DNA of 64,000 nt from Venturia oleaginea (Eukaryota > Ascomycota > Dothideomycetes > Venturiales > Venturiaceae), in NCBI GenBank assembly GCA_013176395.1, contig JABMLP010000017.1:868001-932000 (forward strand), given 5' to 3'. Shown in pieces: positions 55,741-64,000 of this stretch. Position numbers and translations under genes: made by a program. The notes under the pieces are model-generated. The model made no database searches. It was not told the DNA's origin and saw only the letters and a program-made list of their open reading frames with translations. Positions within the stretch are counted from its first letter, which is position 1. Every line of letters starts with the position of its first letter.

Positions 55741-56831
55741 TTAACTCTTGAGCCCACAGCTTCCAGCACCTTCCTAAAAACGACATCCCTTCGTTTCAAC
55801 GACGCGGTTGCGAAGAGGAAGAATGATGAAATCATCGAGGCAGAATACTTTTGCGCCTTATTGAATCATTGGGCTGGATTTCCTCATGGAGCAAATGAGT
55901 TGTGCAACCACGATACTGCTCAGAGTGGTGGAAAAGATACCAAAAATGGTTGGTTTGTATACGGCTGCGATATCGAAGATGACGGCTTCGCCAAATCAAC
56001 GGCTTCTTGAATTTGGTACAAATCCTCCCTGATGCCACAAGTTCTGAGTTCGAGTTCTCTTACCCTCGTTATTGTCCAAATATGCTACCACCATCCAGAA
56101 GTTGTCCTCACTTCACTCATGAAGCTCGGAAGAGCGAAGCGTACAAACGGCGTTGAAAAATTCAACATTGCAATTGAAGAACTAGATTGGAAAGACTCGA
56201 GCCTGAGACATAACATATGCCGAAAACTCGCGACCTTCGCTCTGCAAGACGGGAATAAGGATATTTTGAGTGCTGTAATAGCGATTAATGATAGCCACTA
56301 TGATTGGGGTTTCGAGCAAATGCTTGCAGATATGGAGCGTGACAGAGGGGATCGTGAGATTATTGGTATGATGTATGGTGGTGGACGTATAAGAGTTCTC
56401 AAGGAAAGGGAGAGAGAGGATTTACAGAACGTGATCCGTTGGATGACCGACTCTGTCTCAATGTCCACAGCAATCAGAGTTTGATTAGTCATGCAGTGAT
56501 CAAGTTGGAATCCAGATGCTTCAAATCCAGCAATGTTCAGAACTCTATCGGCGATTATTTTTCCAAGATCGAAACCGTTGTGAGAGACTCAAGCAAAACT
56601 CCTAATCAAATTTCCTCTGCCAGAAAAAATGTCGGACAGAGCACCATACCCTTTTTACAGCTTTGTTTCGAATCTTGGATCTTTCGTCGTGCCATGTCGA
56701 ATCAACTTCCAACCAGGGATGGCGCAGAAGTCGAGCAATTCTTGCTTGAGCTGTCCTTGCAACTCCAGTGCAGGCGCGATACAGCCCTGGTAGTCATGAG
56801 TGAGAAGATGTTGGGTATGTGTCATTATTGA
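55741..56831 (+). pseudogene. Broken gene of unknown family
   Basis: Coding-like sequence continues through at least three frames. First: SLRFNDAVAKRKNDEIIEAE, then GAFPHGANELC and GWFVYGCDIEDDGF, ending in TGA at about 56010. Second: FLNLVQILPDATSSEFEFSY and PRYCPNMLPPSRSC, ending near 56155. Third: KRTNGVEKFNIAIEELDW and HNICRKLATFALQDGNKDI, ending at 56484; then a shift to ESRCFKSSNVQNSIGDYF and on to 56831. No intron of sensible length reconnects these frames. It therefore looks like a gene with several indels. No domain recognised; the pieces have the composition of a real fungal protein of unknown function. Confidence 0.4.
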
Positions 56832-56860
56832 ATTCGATCTCAACTTATAATAAGCAAAAC

Positions 56861-58171
56861 CTATAGTTTGGCCACCCAGCCTCTCCTTTTGGCCTCGCTC
56901 ATCTCTTGCTTGATGGCCAGGTCACTCAATATTTCTTCACTTCCACCTCCAACAACCATCATTCTCAGATCACGGCTGGTCTGCTCCACAGCTCCGCCCA
57001 CGCCATTACCCTTTTGATATCCAGCACCGCCAAAAATCTGCTGGGCTTCTCTAGCAGCTTTCTCAAGCATTCTTCCGCCCATGATCTTAGCCAACGCGAT
57101 ACGTCCGGCAATTTCACGGCTCTGCCATCCATCTGAACTTTGCTGGACATGATAGCATATCTGCTCCAAGAATGCCCAGTGACTTTCCACATCTCTAGCA
57201 ATCCGCGTCAGCTTCGAGCGGATAATCTGATTCGACAGAAGAGGTTTGCCAAAGGTATGTCGTTTCATCGCGTAAGCGAACGAGTCGGAAAGACATTCTC
57301 GAGCACGTCGATTACAGCCTACAGCCATAACGAAACGTTCGCGGTTGAAGTTTACCATGATGATGGAGAAGCCTTTGTTCTCTTCACCGAGGAGGTTCGA
57401 GGCCGGGACGCGGATGTTGTCGAGTTCGATGAAGGAAGCGCCACCAGCTTTCTGGCCACTATTTGCTATGCGACGGCTCGAGAAACCGGGAGAGTTGGTT
57501 GGAATCACAACGACAGATATGCCATCCATTCCTGCTCCCCCTGTTCTGACAGCCGTTGTCATATGAGTTGCCCATGGTGCGCCCGTGATCCATTTCTTGT
57601 GTCCGTTGACGATATAATGTGATCCATCCGAGCTCTTGACAGCTGTTGTTTGTATGTTGGCTACATCACTACCAGCACCTGGCTCTGTAATGCCCAGACA
57701 GAAACTCGTCTCCCATGAGAACAAGCCCGGTAACCACTTCTGTTTCTGTTCCTCGGTGCCATGGTGAATGACAGGAGGAATGCCAATAATGCTTGCACCA
57801 GACAGGGAAGTCCCAACACCACCAGCAGGAATTCGAGAGCTCTCATCCGTCATGACGAGCAGATGAAAGGCATCCAGCTTATCTAGAGGTATGCCAGCTA
57901 GATCTGGTATGCTCGACGGTCTGTACTGCTTGGGCACATCTGTATGCACAAAGCCAGTCTTCGTCCATTTTAATGCCTCCTCTCTTGGTGCGCCTCCCTG
58001 CTCTTCCCAGTCCAGTGCGTTTGATATGATGTGTTCATCGAGGTAGGCTCTTAGGGCGTCGCGAAGGCGGCGGTGGCTCTCGTTGTAATATGGAGATTGA
58101 ATATAATACCATGCTGGTTCTGCCCAAGGAGCCAGCAGAGAGTTGTCTTTCTTAGCCGATGCCATTTGCAA
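56861..58171 (-). CDS. Acyl-CoA dehydrogenase, peroxisomal-type (C-terminal AKL)
   Basis: Single exon, 436 residues. The family signature is present: FCLGITEPGAGSDVANIQTT (about residues 155-175), WITGAPWATH, and in the C-terminal helical domain RDLRMMVVGGGSEEILSDLA. FAD enzymes of this family dehydrogenate acyl-CoA to enoyl-CoA. The last three residues are AKL, a functional variant of the PTS1 peroxisomal signal, so peroxisomal location is likely. In most family members the catalytic glutamate occupies the position of the Gly in VVGGGSEE; its place here is Gly, as in subfamilies that use another glutamate or act on branched or aromatic substrates. The start with MQMASAKK includes a second in-frame ATG two codons later. 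Confidence 0.88.
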   Translation of the reverse strand: MQMASAKKDNSLLAPWAEPAWYYIQSPYYNESHRRLRDALRAYLDEHIISNALDWEEQGGAPREEALKWTKTGFVHTDVPKQYRPSSIPDLAGIPLDKLDAFHLLVMTDESSRIPAGGVGTSLSGASIIGIPPVIHHGTEEQKQKWLPGLFSWETSFCLGITEPGAGSDVANIQTTAVKSSDGSHYIVNGHKKWITGAPWATHMTTAVRTGGAGMDGISVVVIPTNSPGFSSRRIANSGQKAGGASFIELDNIRVPASNLLGEENKGFSIIMVNFNRERFVMAVGCNRRARECLSDSFAYAMKRHTFGKPLLSNQIIRSKLTRIARDVESHWAFLEQICYHVQQSSDGWQSREIAGRIALAKIMGGRMLEKAAREAQQIFGGAGYQKGNGVGGAVEQTSRDLRMMVVGGGSEEILSDLAIKQEMSEAKRRGWVAKL

Positions 58172-58779
58172 AAGGGTGCCTCTCGAAGGGAGTGGTAATC
58201 ACAACCGAAACCATCTTGTAAGCGTACAAAATATAGAGCTGGAACTAACAGCCGTGAAGACGATCGATGAAGAGGGGCTCGGCTTGAGAAGGGTCAACCG
58301 TCGAACCGAGTTGAGGAGTTTCGACAAGCTCGTGAACTGCACAACAACAACATTTCCCCATCAGCCAACCATCATGCGGCAATTCATTCCGACCAATCTG
58401 CAAAAGTCCATCTCCAGGCAGCTCCCAGGCACCCGCTGGTGAAACTGGGACTATTACTGCCCACACCTTCGTCACGCGGGATTACGAGCCTGCATCAAAC
58501 ATGGGATGGAGCTGTCCACTGAATAGCCACATGATTATCTCCCAGGGACATCATGCGCCCCTTCAGCTAGAGATCTAATACCGCTCAACCGCCATAATTG
58601 CTACGGCCTTACTCCAACTAACTGACTTACCGCCGTGTCCAATTCTGGCATATGGGACATTCGGGGTTTGATCGACAGGCAGAAGATGTTCACCGGTGAG
58701 TTTGTCATTGAGCTTGACTTTTGAAGTATTTAAGTAAAGACTTTGCCTCTACTGGTACCTTCTTCTTCAAAGAATACGT
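58172..58779. promoter_or_regulatory. Divergent region ACAD/AAA+ gene
   Basis: About 600 bases. It contains CGTCACGCGGG near 58470 and is presumably the shared promoter region. The true start codon of the AAA+ gene is probably at or near 58690 (ATGTTCACC followed by a GTGAGT-like donor) but is unresolved. Confidence 0.3.
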
Positions 58780-60942
58780 TTGCACCTTCATTCTTGTCTC
58801 ATCCATTGGATCCAACCTCTCAAGACTCGTCTCTTCATTCTCTCCAATCATAGATCGGTCGAAGGCAGTACGGCAGACAATAAGGCCCGGCCTGTCGCTG
58901 AAGGCGAAAGCATTGACTTAACAGAAAAGTCGATACAGACCGACACGCCGTCTGAGAACCCCAACAGCTCGAAGTCGACCAAGAGCGACGACGACATCGA
59001 AATAATCACTGGAAGTCTTTGCGAAATCAAAAGCCTGGTAGAAAAGACCAAGGCTGGAGAGAACACAGTTATCGAGAAGGAGAAATATGATTCGTCATTG
59101 GAAAAGAAGCCATTCGAACAGTATGCTATCGTCACCAAACGTGTACTTGACGAGGATGGTACGTTGAAGAAGACAATGGTGACCATCAACTCTCCTCAAT
59201 TGCTCAAGGCTTTGAAAAAAGTGGTTGAATTCTTTCCTTCAGAGTCTTTGGATTTCGACACGCAGGTCTCCTATGATTCTCCATACAGTCTCCTCGACCA
59301 TCACCGTGTCGAACTGTTGGAGTACAAGAAAGCGAGTAGTGACGAAACAACTCGCGAACACATCGACCTTCTCCTGCTTTTCTTAGCCAGCGAAGCTAGC
59401 GACAAGGGACGAGTCGCGACTAAGCTCATCGCCTCAGGCCTTGTCACTTTTGAAAATGCTTGGATGGTCTACAAGCCTGGCGATCTCATCTATGTCTCCT
59501 CTTACGGCCAAGACCGCTTATACAACCTCAACCAGACCGGCTACCACAAGGATAACTGTGCTGGAAAGTATTTCCAACTCTCTTGCAGTTTCAGTGGTTG
59601 CGATGGCGAAAAATCTGGCGTCTCCCAGGCCACTCTCAAGATCTTTGAGAGAAAAGAATTTGTGGGAACGACACCTTTTAAAATTTGTTCGCTCTCGGCT
59701 TTTCCATAGAAATTCTTGGAAAACGAGGAACAAAACAGCATCAAAGAGAAGCTGACGGCTCGTGGTGAGCGGTACTTGCAAATCAAGGGAGTCAAGCCGT
59801 ATGTGTACAATGGTTTGTCCTTGTACTTGAAAAGGCCTCCGTGGGACTTTTACGGCGAGCGAGCAAATGTGAGCCAATTCTCTGCACAGATTCATGGTGT
59901 GAACCAAGCTGACGGCTTCTCTAGTACGATGGAACTTGGCTTCCTCGTACAGCCACAGAGCGCATCGTGATCGACGCAAAGACGTTCGTTGAGGAAATGC
60001 GCGACCAGAAAGAAAGCGTCACACCTCCATCTGTCGAAGGAGGAGATGACGACGGGAATTGCTGTCGTCAAACTGCCTGTGACAGCAACCAATTCCAAAG
60101 TCTCGAAGCCGATCCTCTGTTCTGCCCTCCATACGTCTATGGCTATAGCCTTGAGTTAAAAGAGTGGTGCAAGTTCTTTGTGGAGCATCTGTCTCCTGTA
60201 GAATGGCAGAGTAACCCCATGGACGCACTTATTCTGCCCGAAGCACAAAGGAGACTGATCAAAAGCCTGGTCACATCACACAGATATCCCGACGCTGCTC
60301 GAGACGAGGCCTCTCTCAAAGGCAAGGGGCTAATCATGCTCTTGCACGGCACTCCAGGCTCAGGCAAGACCCTGACAGCTGAGCTTGTTGCTGAACAAAC
60401 ACATCGTCCCCTTCTCAAACTCTCAACGGGCGAATTGGGGAGCTGGGAGGAACGCATATCCCACGAACTGAAGAAGCTACTCACATACGCCTCAATCTGG
60501 CACGCCATTGTCCTTATCGACGAAGCAGATGTCTTCCTCGAAGCCCGAAAGTCTGGCCCGGAGCAATTTCAGCAAAATAATATGGTCGCCGTCTTCCTCA
60601 AGCAATTGGAGTACTTCCAGGGCATCCTCTTCCTCACCTCCAATCGCGTAGCTGTCTTCGATCCGGCCATACTTTCTCGTATCCACCTAGCTTTGCAATA
60701 TCACGCGCCCGACTCGTCGCACTCTGCTATGGCGCCAAAAGCTTTCTAGTCTCCCCAAGGAAGTCATCGACTTCGACATTGAGGAGGCTGTTAAAGTACT
60801 GAGTGAACCGGATATGAATGGGCGTGAAATATCGAATGCGGTAAAAATGGCTAGGACACTCGGGGCCGCAGAAAATGGGTCTGGCGATCAAGGAGACGGA
60901 AAGATTAAGCTGGAGGATCTGGAGACTGTTGTTCAAGTCTAG
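58780..60942 (+). pseudogene. AAA+ ATPase (fungal DUF7025/AAA type) with one stop and one frameshift
   Basis: The N-terminal region runs to LVTFENAWMVYKPGDLIYVS, the DUF7025-like part. At 59707-59709 an in-frame TAG interrupts LSAFP*KFLENEEQNS, although the surrounding sequence is conserved in style on both sides. A 56-nt intron (59869-59924) joins YGERAN to YDGTWLPRTATERIVIDAK. The AAA module then shows Walker A HGTPGSGKTLTAEL, Walker B IVLIDEADVFLEA, and sensor/arginine region LTSNRVAVFDPAILSRIHLAL. At about 60705-60730 the frame shifts by one base: HAPDS continues as RRTLLWRQKLSSLPKE to the stop at 60942. Related ATPases are ~700-residue proteins of unknown role. The start is uncertain (no ATG opens the frame near 58780). 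Confidence 0.7.
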
Positions 60943-61487
60943 ACTGATTTCCAGACCCAGCTTGATGAGGCTGGCGCACTGTAAGATACCTTCTGTTTTG
61001 AAAGCCCTGATTCCGAGATCGAGATTGATAATATTCTGGCGAGACTGAAATTTGAAGGTTGGCACTGACACTATCTCTACCTACCTACCCCTTCTGCACC
61101 CCCCAAAAAGCATCATTCTAAGAGGCACCCCTATAATATAACTGACGGCGTGCATATCCTTGCTAGTTTCTGCTCCGCTTAAAGAAACCCGTCGCCTCGA
61201 TGCGTCGCAAGTTTTCTACTACAATACACCAACATCAAAAATATTCCTTAAATTCGCCAGTCCTCATACTGATTGGAAGGCATTCTTATCTACCCAGCGC
61301 CTTTGGTTCTTTGACAGGTATCGTGTGAGATCAAGATTGACTTCACGCGACCGCGAACTGTCTAGGAAAGAGTCAGGATCTGCAGGCTACAGCGATGAGG
61401 CTGGTCAACATCCATACGATCGAATTGGAGACTTTCTGACCTGGTCGTATTCCAAGATATGCGATCTTATCTCACACCTGCGCTAAC
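60943..61487. other. Spacer with a 108-codon frame
   Basis: One frame at 61160-61486 is open but has no recognised domain (RLWFFDRYRVRSRLTSRDRE and HPYDRIGDFLTWS). It may be a remnant belonging to the HET relic that follows or to an ATPase tail. No supported gene. Confidence 0.3.
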
Positions 61488-61679
61488 GATGAGATCCTGT
61501 TCGAGGACGTGTTTGTGGCACGAGAAACGATCGTTGACCATAGTGGATATACTAAAATCGTGGATTGCTGTGCACAAATTTGGAGACGAAGGATGGATCT
61601 TGACTGTGTATGAATGGACGAGTGCGGAATTGATAAGAGTAGCAGCACAGAGTTGAGTGAGGCCATCAATTCAATGTAA
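61488..61679 (+). pseudogene. HET-domain gene relic
   Basis: One frame gives DEILFEDVFVARETIV, SGYTKIVDCCAQIWRRR and, after a TGA, MDECGIDKSSSTELSEAINS. These correspond in order to the opening half of fungal HET domains: the EVxFxD strand, the YxKIxxCC helix and the WxDxCCIDKxSSAELSEAINSM signature. The TGA sits exactly where the signature has tryptophan, so a TGG to TGA change is the simplest explanation. The exon ends at AT|GTAAGT, which may be a natural donor, but I could not find a matching continuation. HET proteins trigger heterokaryon incompatibility cell death on non-self recognition. No domain beyond this half is visible, so this copy is dead. Confidence 0.75.
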
Positions 61680-63099
61680 GTTGGCCTTCTCAAAGAACCA
61701 ATTTCGGAACCGAAATGAAAATGTCATCCCTACCTATCACTTTTGCAGGGTGACCCATATTCACTGACCTTGCGATAGGTTTCGATATTATGCACATGCC
61801 TCACTGATTCTGGGCCGGGCCTCCTCGAAACACATTCTCTATTGACGTCGACAAAGTCTTTGACCACCATTGGAACAACTGCAAGAATCTTCCGCAAAAA
61901 CATCAGCAGCTCCTGTCGAACAAAGTCAAACAACTGTGTGTCCCTGAGGTTCAGCCTCTCCTCGCCCTTGCAAGTCAAGAGATAACGTGATGCTGGCAAA
62001 GGGAGTGGATAGGTCAATCTCGGCAGTAACACCCTTGAATTGACATCGCGCTCATCATATCCGAGCACGTCGTCTAACTACACTTGGTCCAAAGAGGAAC
62101 CTAGCATTGCAGTCTTGATCAAAATGGAAAGAATAAGTATGCATTCAAGACTGACCAGACGAAAGTTACTCGGTGAAAAAATCCTGATTCTAGATATCGG
62201 ACGACACCCAGCTAAAGAAGAAGAGAGGCTTTCAGTAGGCAGAGCTCGTGTACTGCACAATATGGCACTGGATCAACCCTTGTTCATTTCGGTAACTCAA
62301 AAATCAGAACCTGCAGGGCAAGGCTCCAATAAATAATTCGACAGCGATTCAATCCCGGCCCAACCGTAAGTGGCACTATGTTGAGACTGCCTTCGTCCAA
62401 TATCTAACGATCTTTTGCAGCCTCTGATAAAACAATGAGCACTTTCATAATGAATGACGAAGTGGTGGTCTTCAAACTAGTGCGGAGAGCCAGCTTAGGG
62501 AGAAATCGATGCGCAAGCCTCTAATGCGCTCATCCATGGACGAAAACTGCATTCCAAGGCAAGAGATGTGTATGTCATAGGAAGACTGATTTGGCGTAAA
62601 CCATGGGAATACAAACAGGCTTGTTGATATCTTAGTAAGTCTAGCAAATTTCTGATTTCCTCATTCGCTGATTTTGGCCAAGGAACTTCGATTGCACATA
62701 GATATCGATGAGATTTTATAAATCTCCAGAAATTTATCGATATCGAGGTTAGGCCCGAAATATCTTATACAAAAGAATACTTCATCTCAACCTAATCTTC
62801 GACCTTGGCAGTTTAATGCTAATATGATAAGAATCGACGCTAGAGCGCATTTGTCTCCGAATATGAGCCATGATCGCCGGAGCTCAAAATTATCATATCG
62901 TTCGACCAATCCGATGAGATTATCTTCATCGAATGCTTATCTCATCCAAAGATCCCGATTCAACTTCATCTGCTTTCTGCAACCAGTGTCCATCGTATTC
63001 TCATCAAGGATTCAATAACATACCACCACTACTTCACCAATTCGGTTCGCTACGGGAAAAGCCAAATTTGGTTCAACCCAAAAGACCCCAAAACGAACC
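61680..63099. other. 1.4-kb spacer
   Basis: Frames at 61730-62068 (minus) and 62040-62336 (plus) are open but unrecognised. From 62620 the sequence is AT-rich with ATCGATAT palindromic clusters (62700-62760). No gene supported. Confidence 0.35.
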
Positions 63100-64000
63100 A
63101 TGAAGAATTTGCAGAAAATCCCGATGGTCATTGCAGCCCTTCTCTTTCGAGTGTACGGAGAGATATACCAACCCACCCAACCCCAAATCTGGAGCGCCAC
63201 AAACACGACATCCCTCCTCGACATCATCATCTCACGTGGCTACCTCAAAGTCGGCACGACGGGCGACTACAAACCTTTCTCTTACTCAATAATAAACACC
63301 ACAATATTTCCAACCTCTAATACTTCAAATACCACCCTCACACCAAGCTCTTTCAACACATCCTACATTGGCGCCGACATCGACACAGCACAAGCCCTTT
63401 CCAATGCATTAAATCTACCTCACCCCGTCAAATTCGTACCAACAACATGGTCAAACCTAACCAAAGACATTGACGCCGCAAAATTCGACATAGCAATGGG
63501 TGGTATAAGCATCACCCTCGAACGCGCCAGAACCGCTTTCTTCTCCACTGCAACACAGAGAGCGGGGAAGGTGGCGTGTACACGCTGCTCTGACGCCAGT
63601 AAATTCACCAATCTGGAAAGTCTGGATCAAGAAGGTGTGATTGTTGTTGTTAACCCGGGCGGCACGAATGAGAAATTCGATCGTGCGAATTTGGCGAAGG
63701 CGACGATTAAGGTTGTTGGGGACAATAACGCTGTGTTTAAGGCTGTTTTGGATGGAGAGGGGGACGCTATGATTAGTGATGTTGTTGAGGTGGAGTTGCA
63801 GATGAAGGTATGTGTTTTTTCTGTTCTATTGTGTGGCGTGAAACTTGAAAATCCTTCCAATCGGACAAATCGAGATTCTAGTCAAGATCAAGGCCGAAAG
63901 ATTCTTGGCAACGTTCTTTTCAAGATTGTCGAAAACCTTGAATGCTTCAGAGGTCCTGTCGTCTTGATAAAAAGGCTGCAGGCGTCGAACTTGATCTGCT
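63100..64000 (+). CDS. Secreted bacterial-type solute-binding protein (SBP_bac_3), partial
   Basis: ATG at 63100, open to the window edge. The first 20 residues are a signal-peptide-like stretch (NLQKIPMVIAALLFRVYGEI). The mature part follows family PF00497 (periplasmic amino-acid-binding fold): RGYLKVGTTGDYKPFSYS, YIGADIDTAQALSNALNLP, TWSNLTKDIDAAKFDIAMGG, ISITLERARTAFFST, then GGTNEKFDRANL and DGEGDAMISDVVEVELQ. A GTATGT at 63810 probably starts an intron, because the frame beyond it loses resemblance. The domain is bacterial in origin; members include cyclohexadienyl/arogenate dehydratase-like proteins in fungi. Asn-rich sequons suggest an extracellular protein. The C-terminal part lies beyond the edge. 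Confidence 0.8.
   Translation, partial: MKNLQKIPMVIAALLFRVYGEIYQPTQPQIWSATNTTSLLDIIISRGYLKVGTTGDYKPFSYSIINTTIFPTSNTSNTTLTPSSFNTSYIGADIDTAQALSNALNLPHPVKFVPTTWSNLTKDIDAAKFDIAMGGISITLERARTAFFSTATQRAGKVACTRCSDASKFTNLESLDQEGVIVVVNPGGTNEKFDRANLAKATIKVVGDNNAVFKAVLDGEGDAMISDVVEVELQMKVCVFSVLLCGVKLENPSNRTNRDSSQDQGRKILGNVLFKIVENLECFRGPVVLIKRLQASNLIC

Noticed and set aside
1..64000. CRISPR arrays, rRNA operons, tRNA genes, prokaryotic operons
   Set aside because: None seen. The gene structure is eukaryotic throughout, and the only regular arrays are the 21-bp coding repeat and the 9-bp minisatellite.

Overview
The window is nuclear DNA of a filamentous ascomycete (Pezizomycotina). Genes carry short introns of about 46-58 nt with GT...AG borders, lie on both strands, and are separated by 0.3-3.6 kb spacers. 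Typical fungal families are present: lanosterol synthase, LCL2, a Dsc4-like DUF1746 protein, a Cut12-like spindle-pole protein, a HET-domain relic, and Tc1/mariner, pogo/Fot1 and Tad-like elements. No species can be named from the sequence alone.

Layout. 0-3.4 kb is a transposon graveyard: a Tc1/mariner transposase runs off the left edge and sits in a LINE relic. 3.5-13.7 kb holds conserved genes: a Cut12-like coiled-coil protein, a DJ-1/PfpI protein, ERG7 (4 exons) and the AP-1 mu subunit (3 exons). At 14.1-14.8 kb is a 686-bp deleted pogo/Fot1-like element with 48-bp perfect terminal inverted repeats. A four-exon gene of unknown function, absent from any single long reading frame, follows at 15.65-16.7 kb. 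After a 2.9-kb empty stretch come NOB1, NOP10 and LCL2, then a gene interrupted at a T7 run, a GMC alcohol oxidase and a Dsc4-like membrane protein.

30-32.3 kb is a degenerate direct duplication holding two broken copies of a small cysteine-rich secreted-protein gene. Then come a bZIP factor, a long empty stretch, an SMP-30/gluconolactonase, an unknown acidic protein, APC11 (4 exons), a mitochondrial-type mercaptopyruvate sulfurtransferase, a broken F-box-like gene, an SLC35/TPT transporter, a 9-bp minisatellite, UDP-glucose dehydrogenase, the Rag GTPase GTR1, a WW-domain protein, a broken unknown gene, a peroxisomal-type acyl-CoA dehydrogenase (C-terminal AKL), a disrupted AAA+ ATPase, a HET-domain relic, and a bacterial-type secreted solute-binding protein that reaches the right edge.

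Most functions are single-copy housekeeping (sterol synthesis, clathrin sorting, ribosome maturation, APC/C, TORC1 signalling, UDP-sugar supply). NOB1 and NOP10 are convergent neighbours, both in ribosome biogenesis. No biosynthetic cluster is visible. The unusual content is the decayed accessory material: nested transposons, the duplicated cysteine-rich genes, the disrupted AAA+ and HET genes, and the solute-binding protein. Exon borders were read by eye from splice signals and reading-frame continuity.
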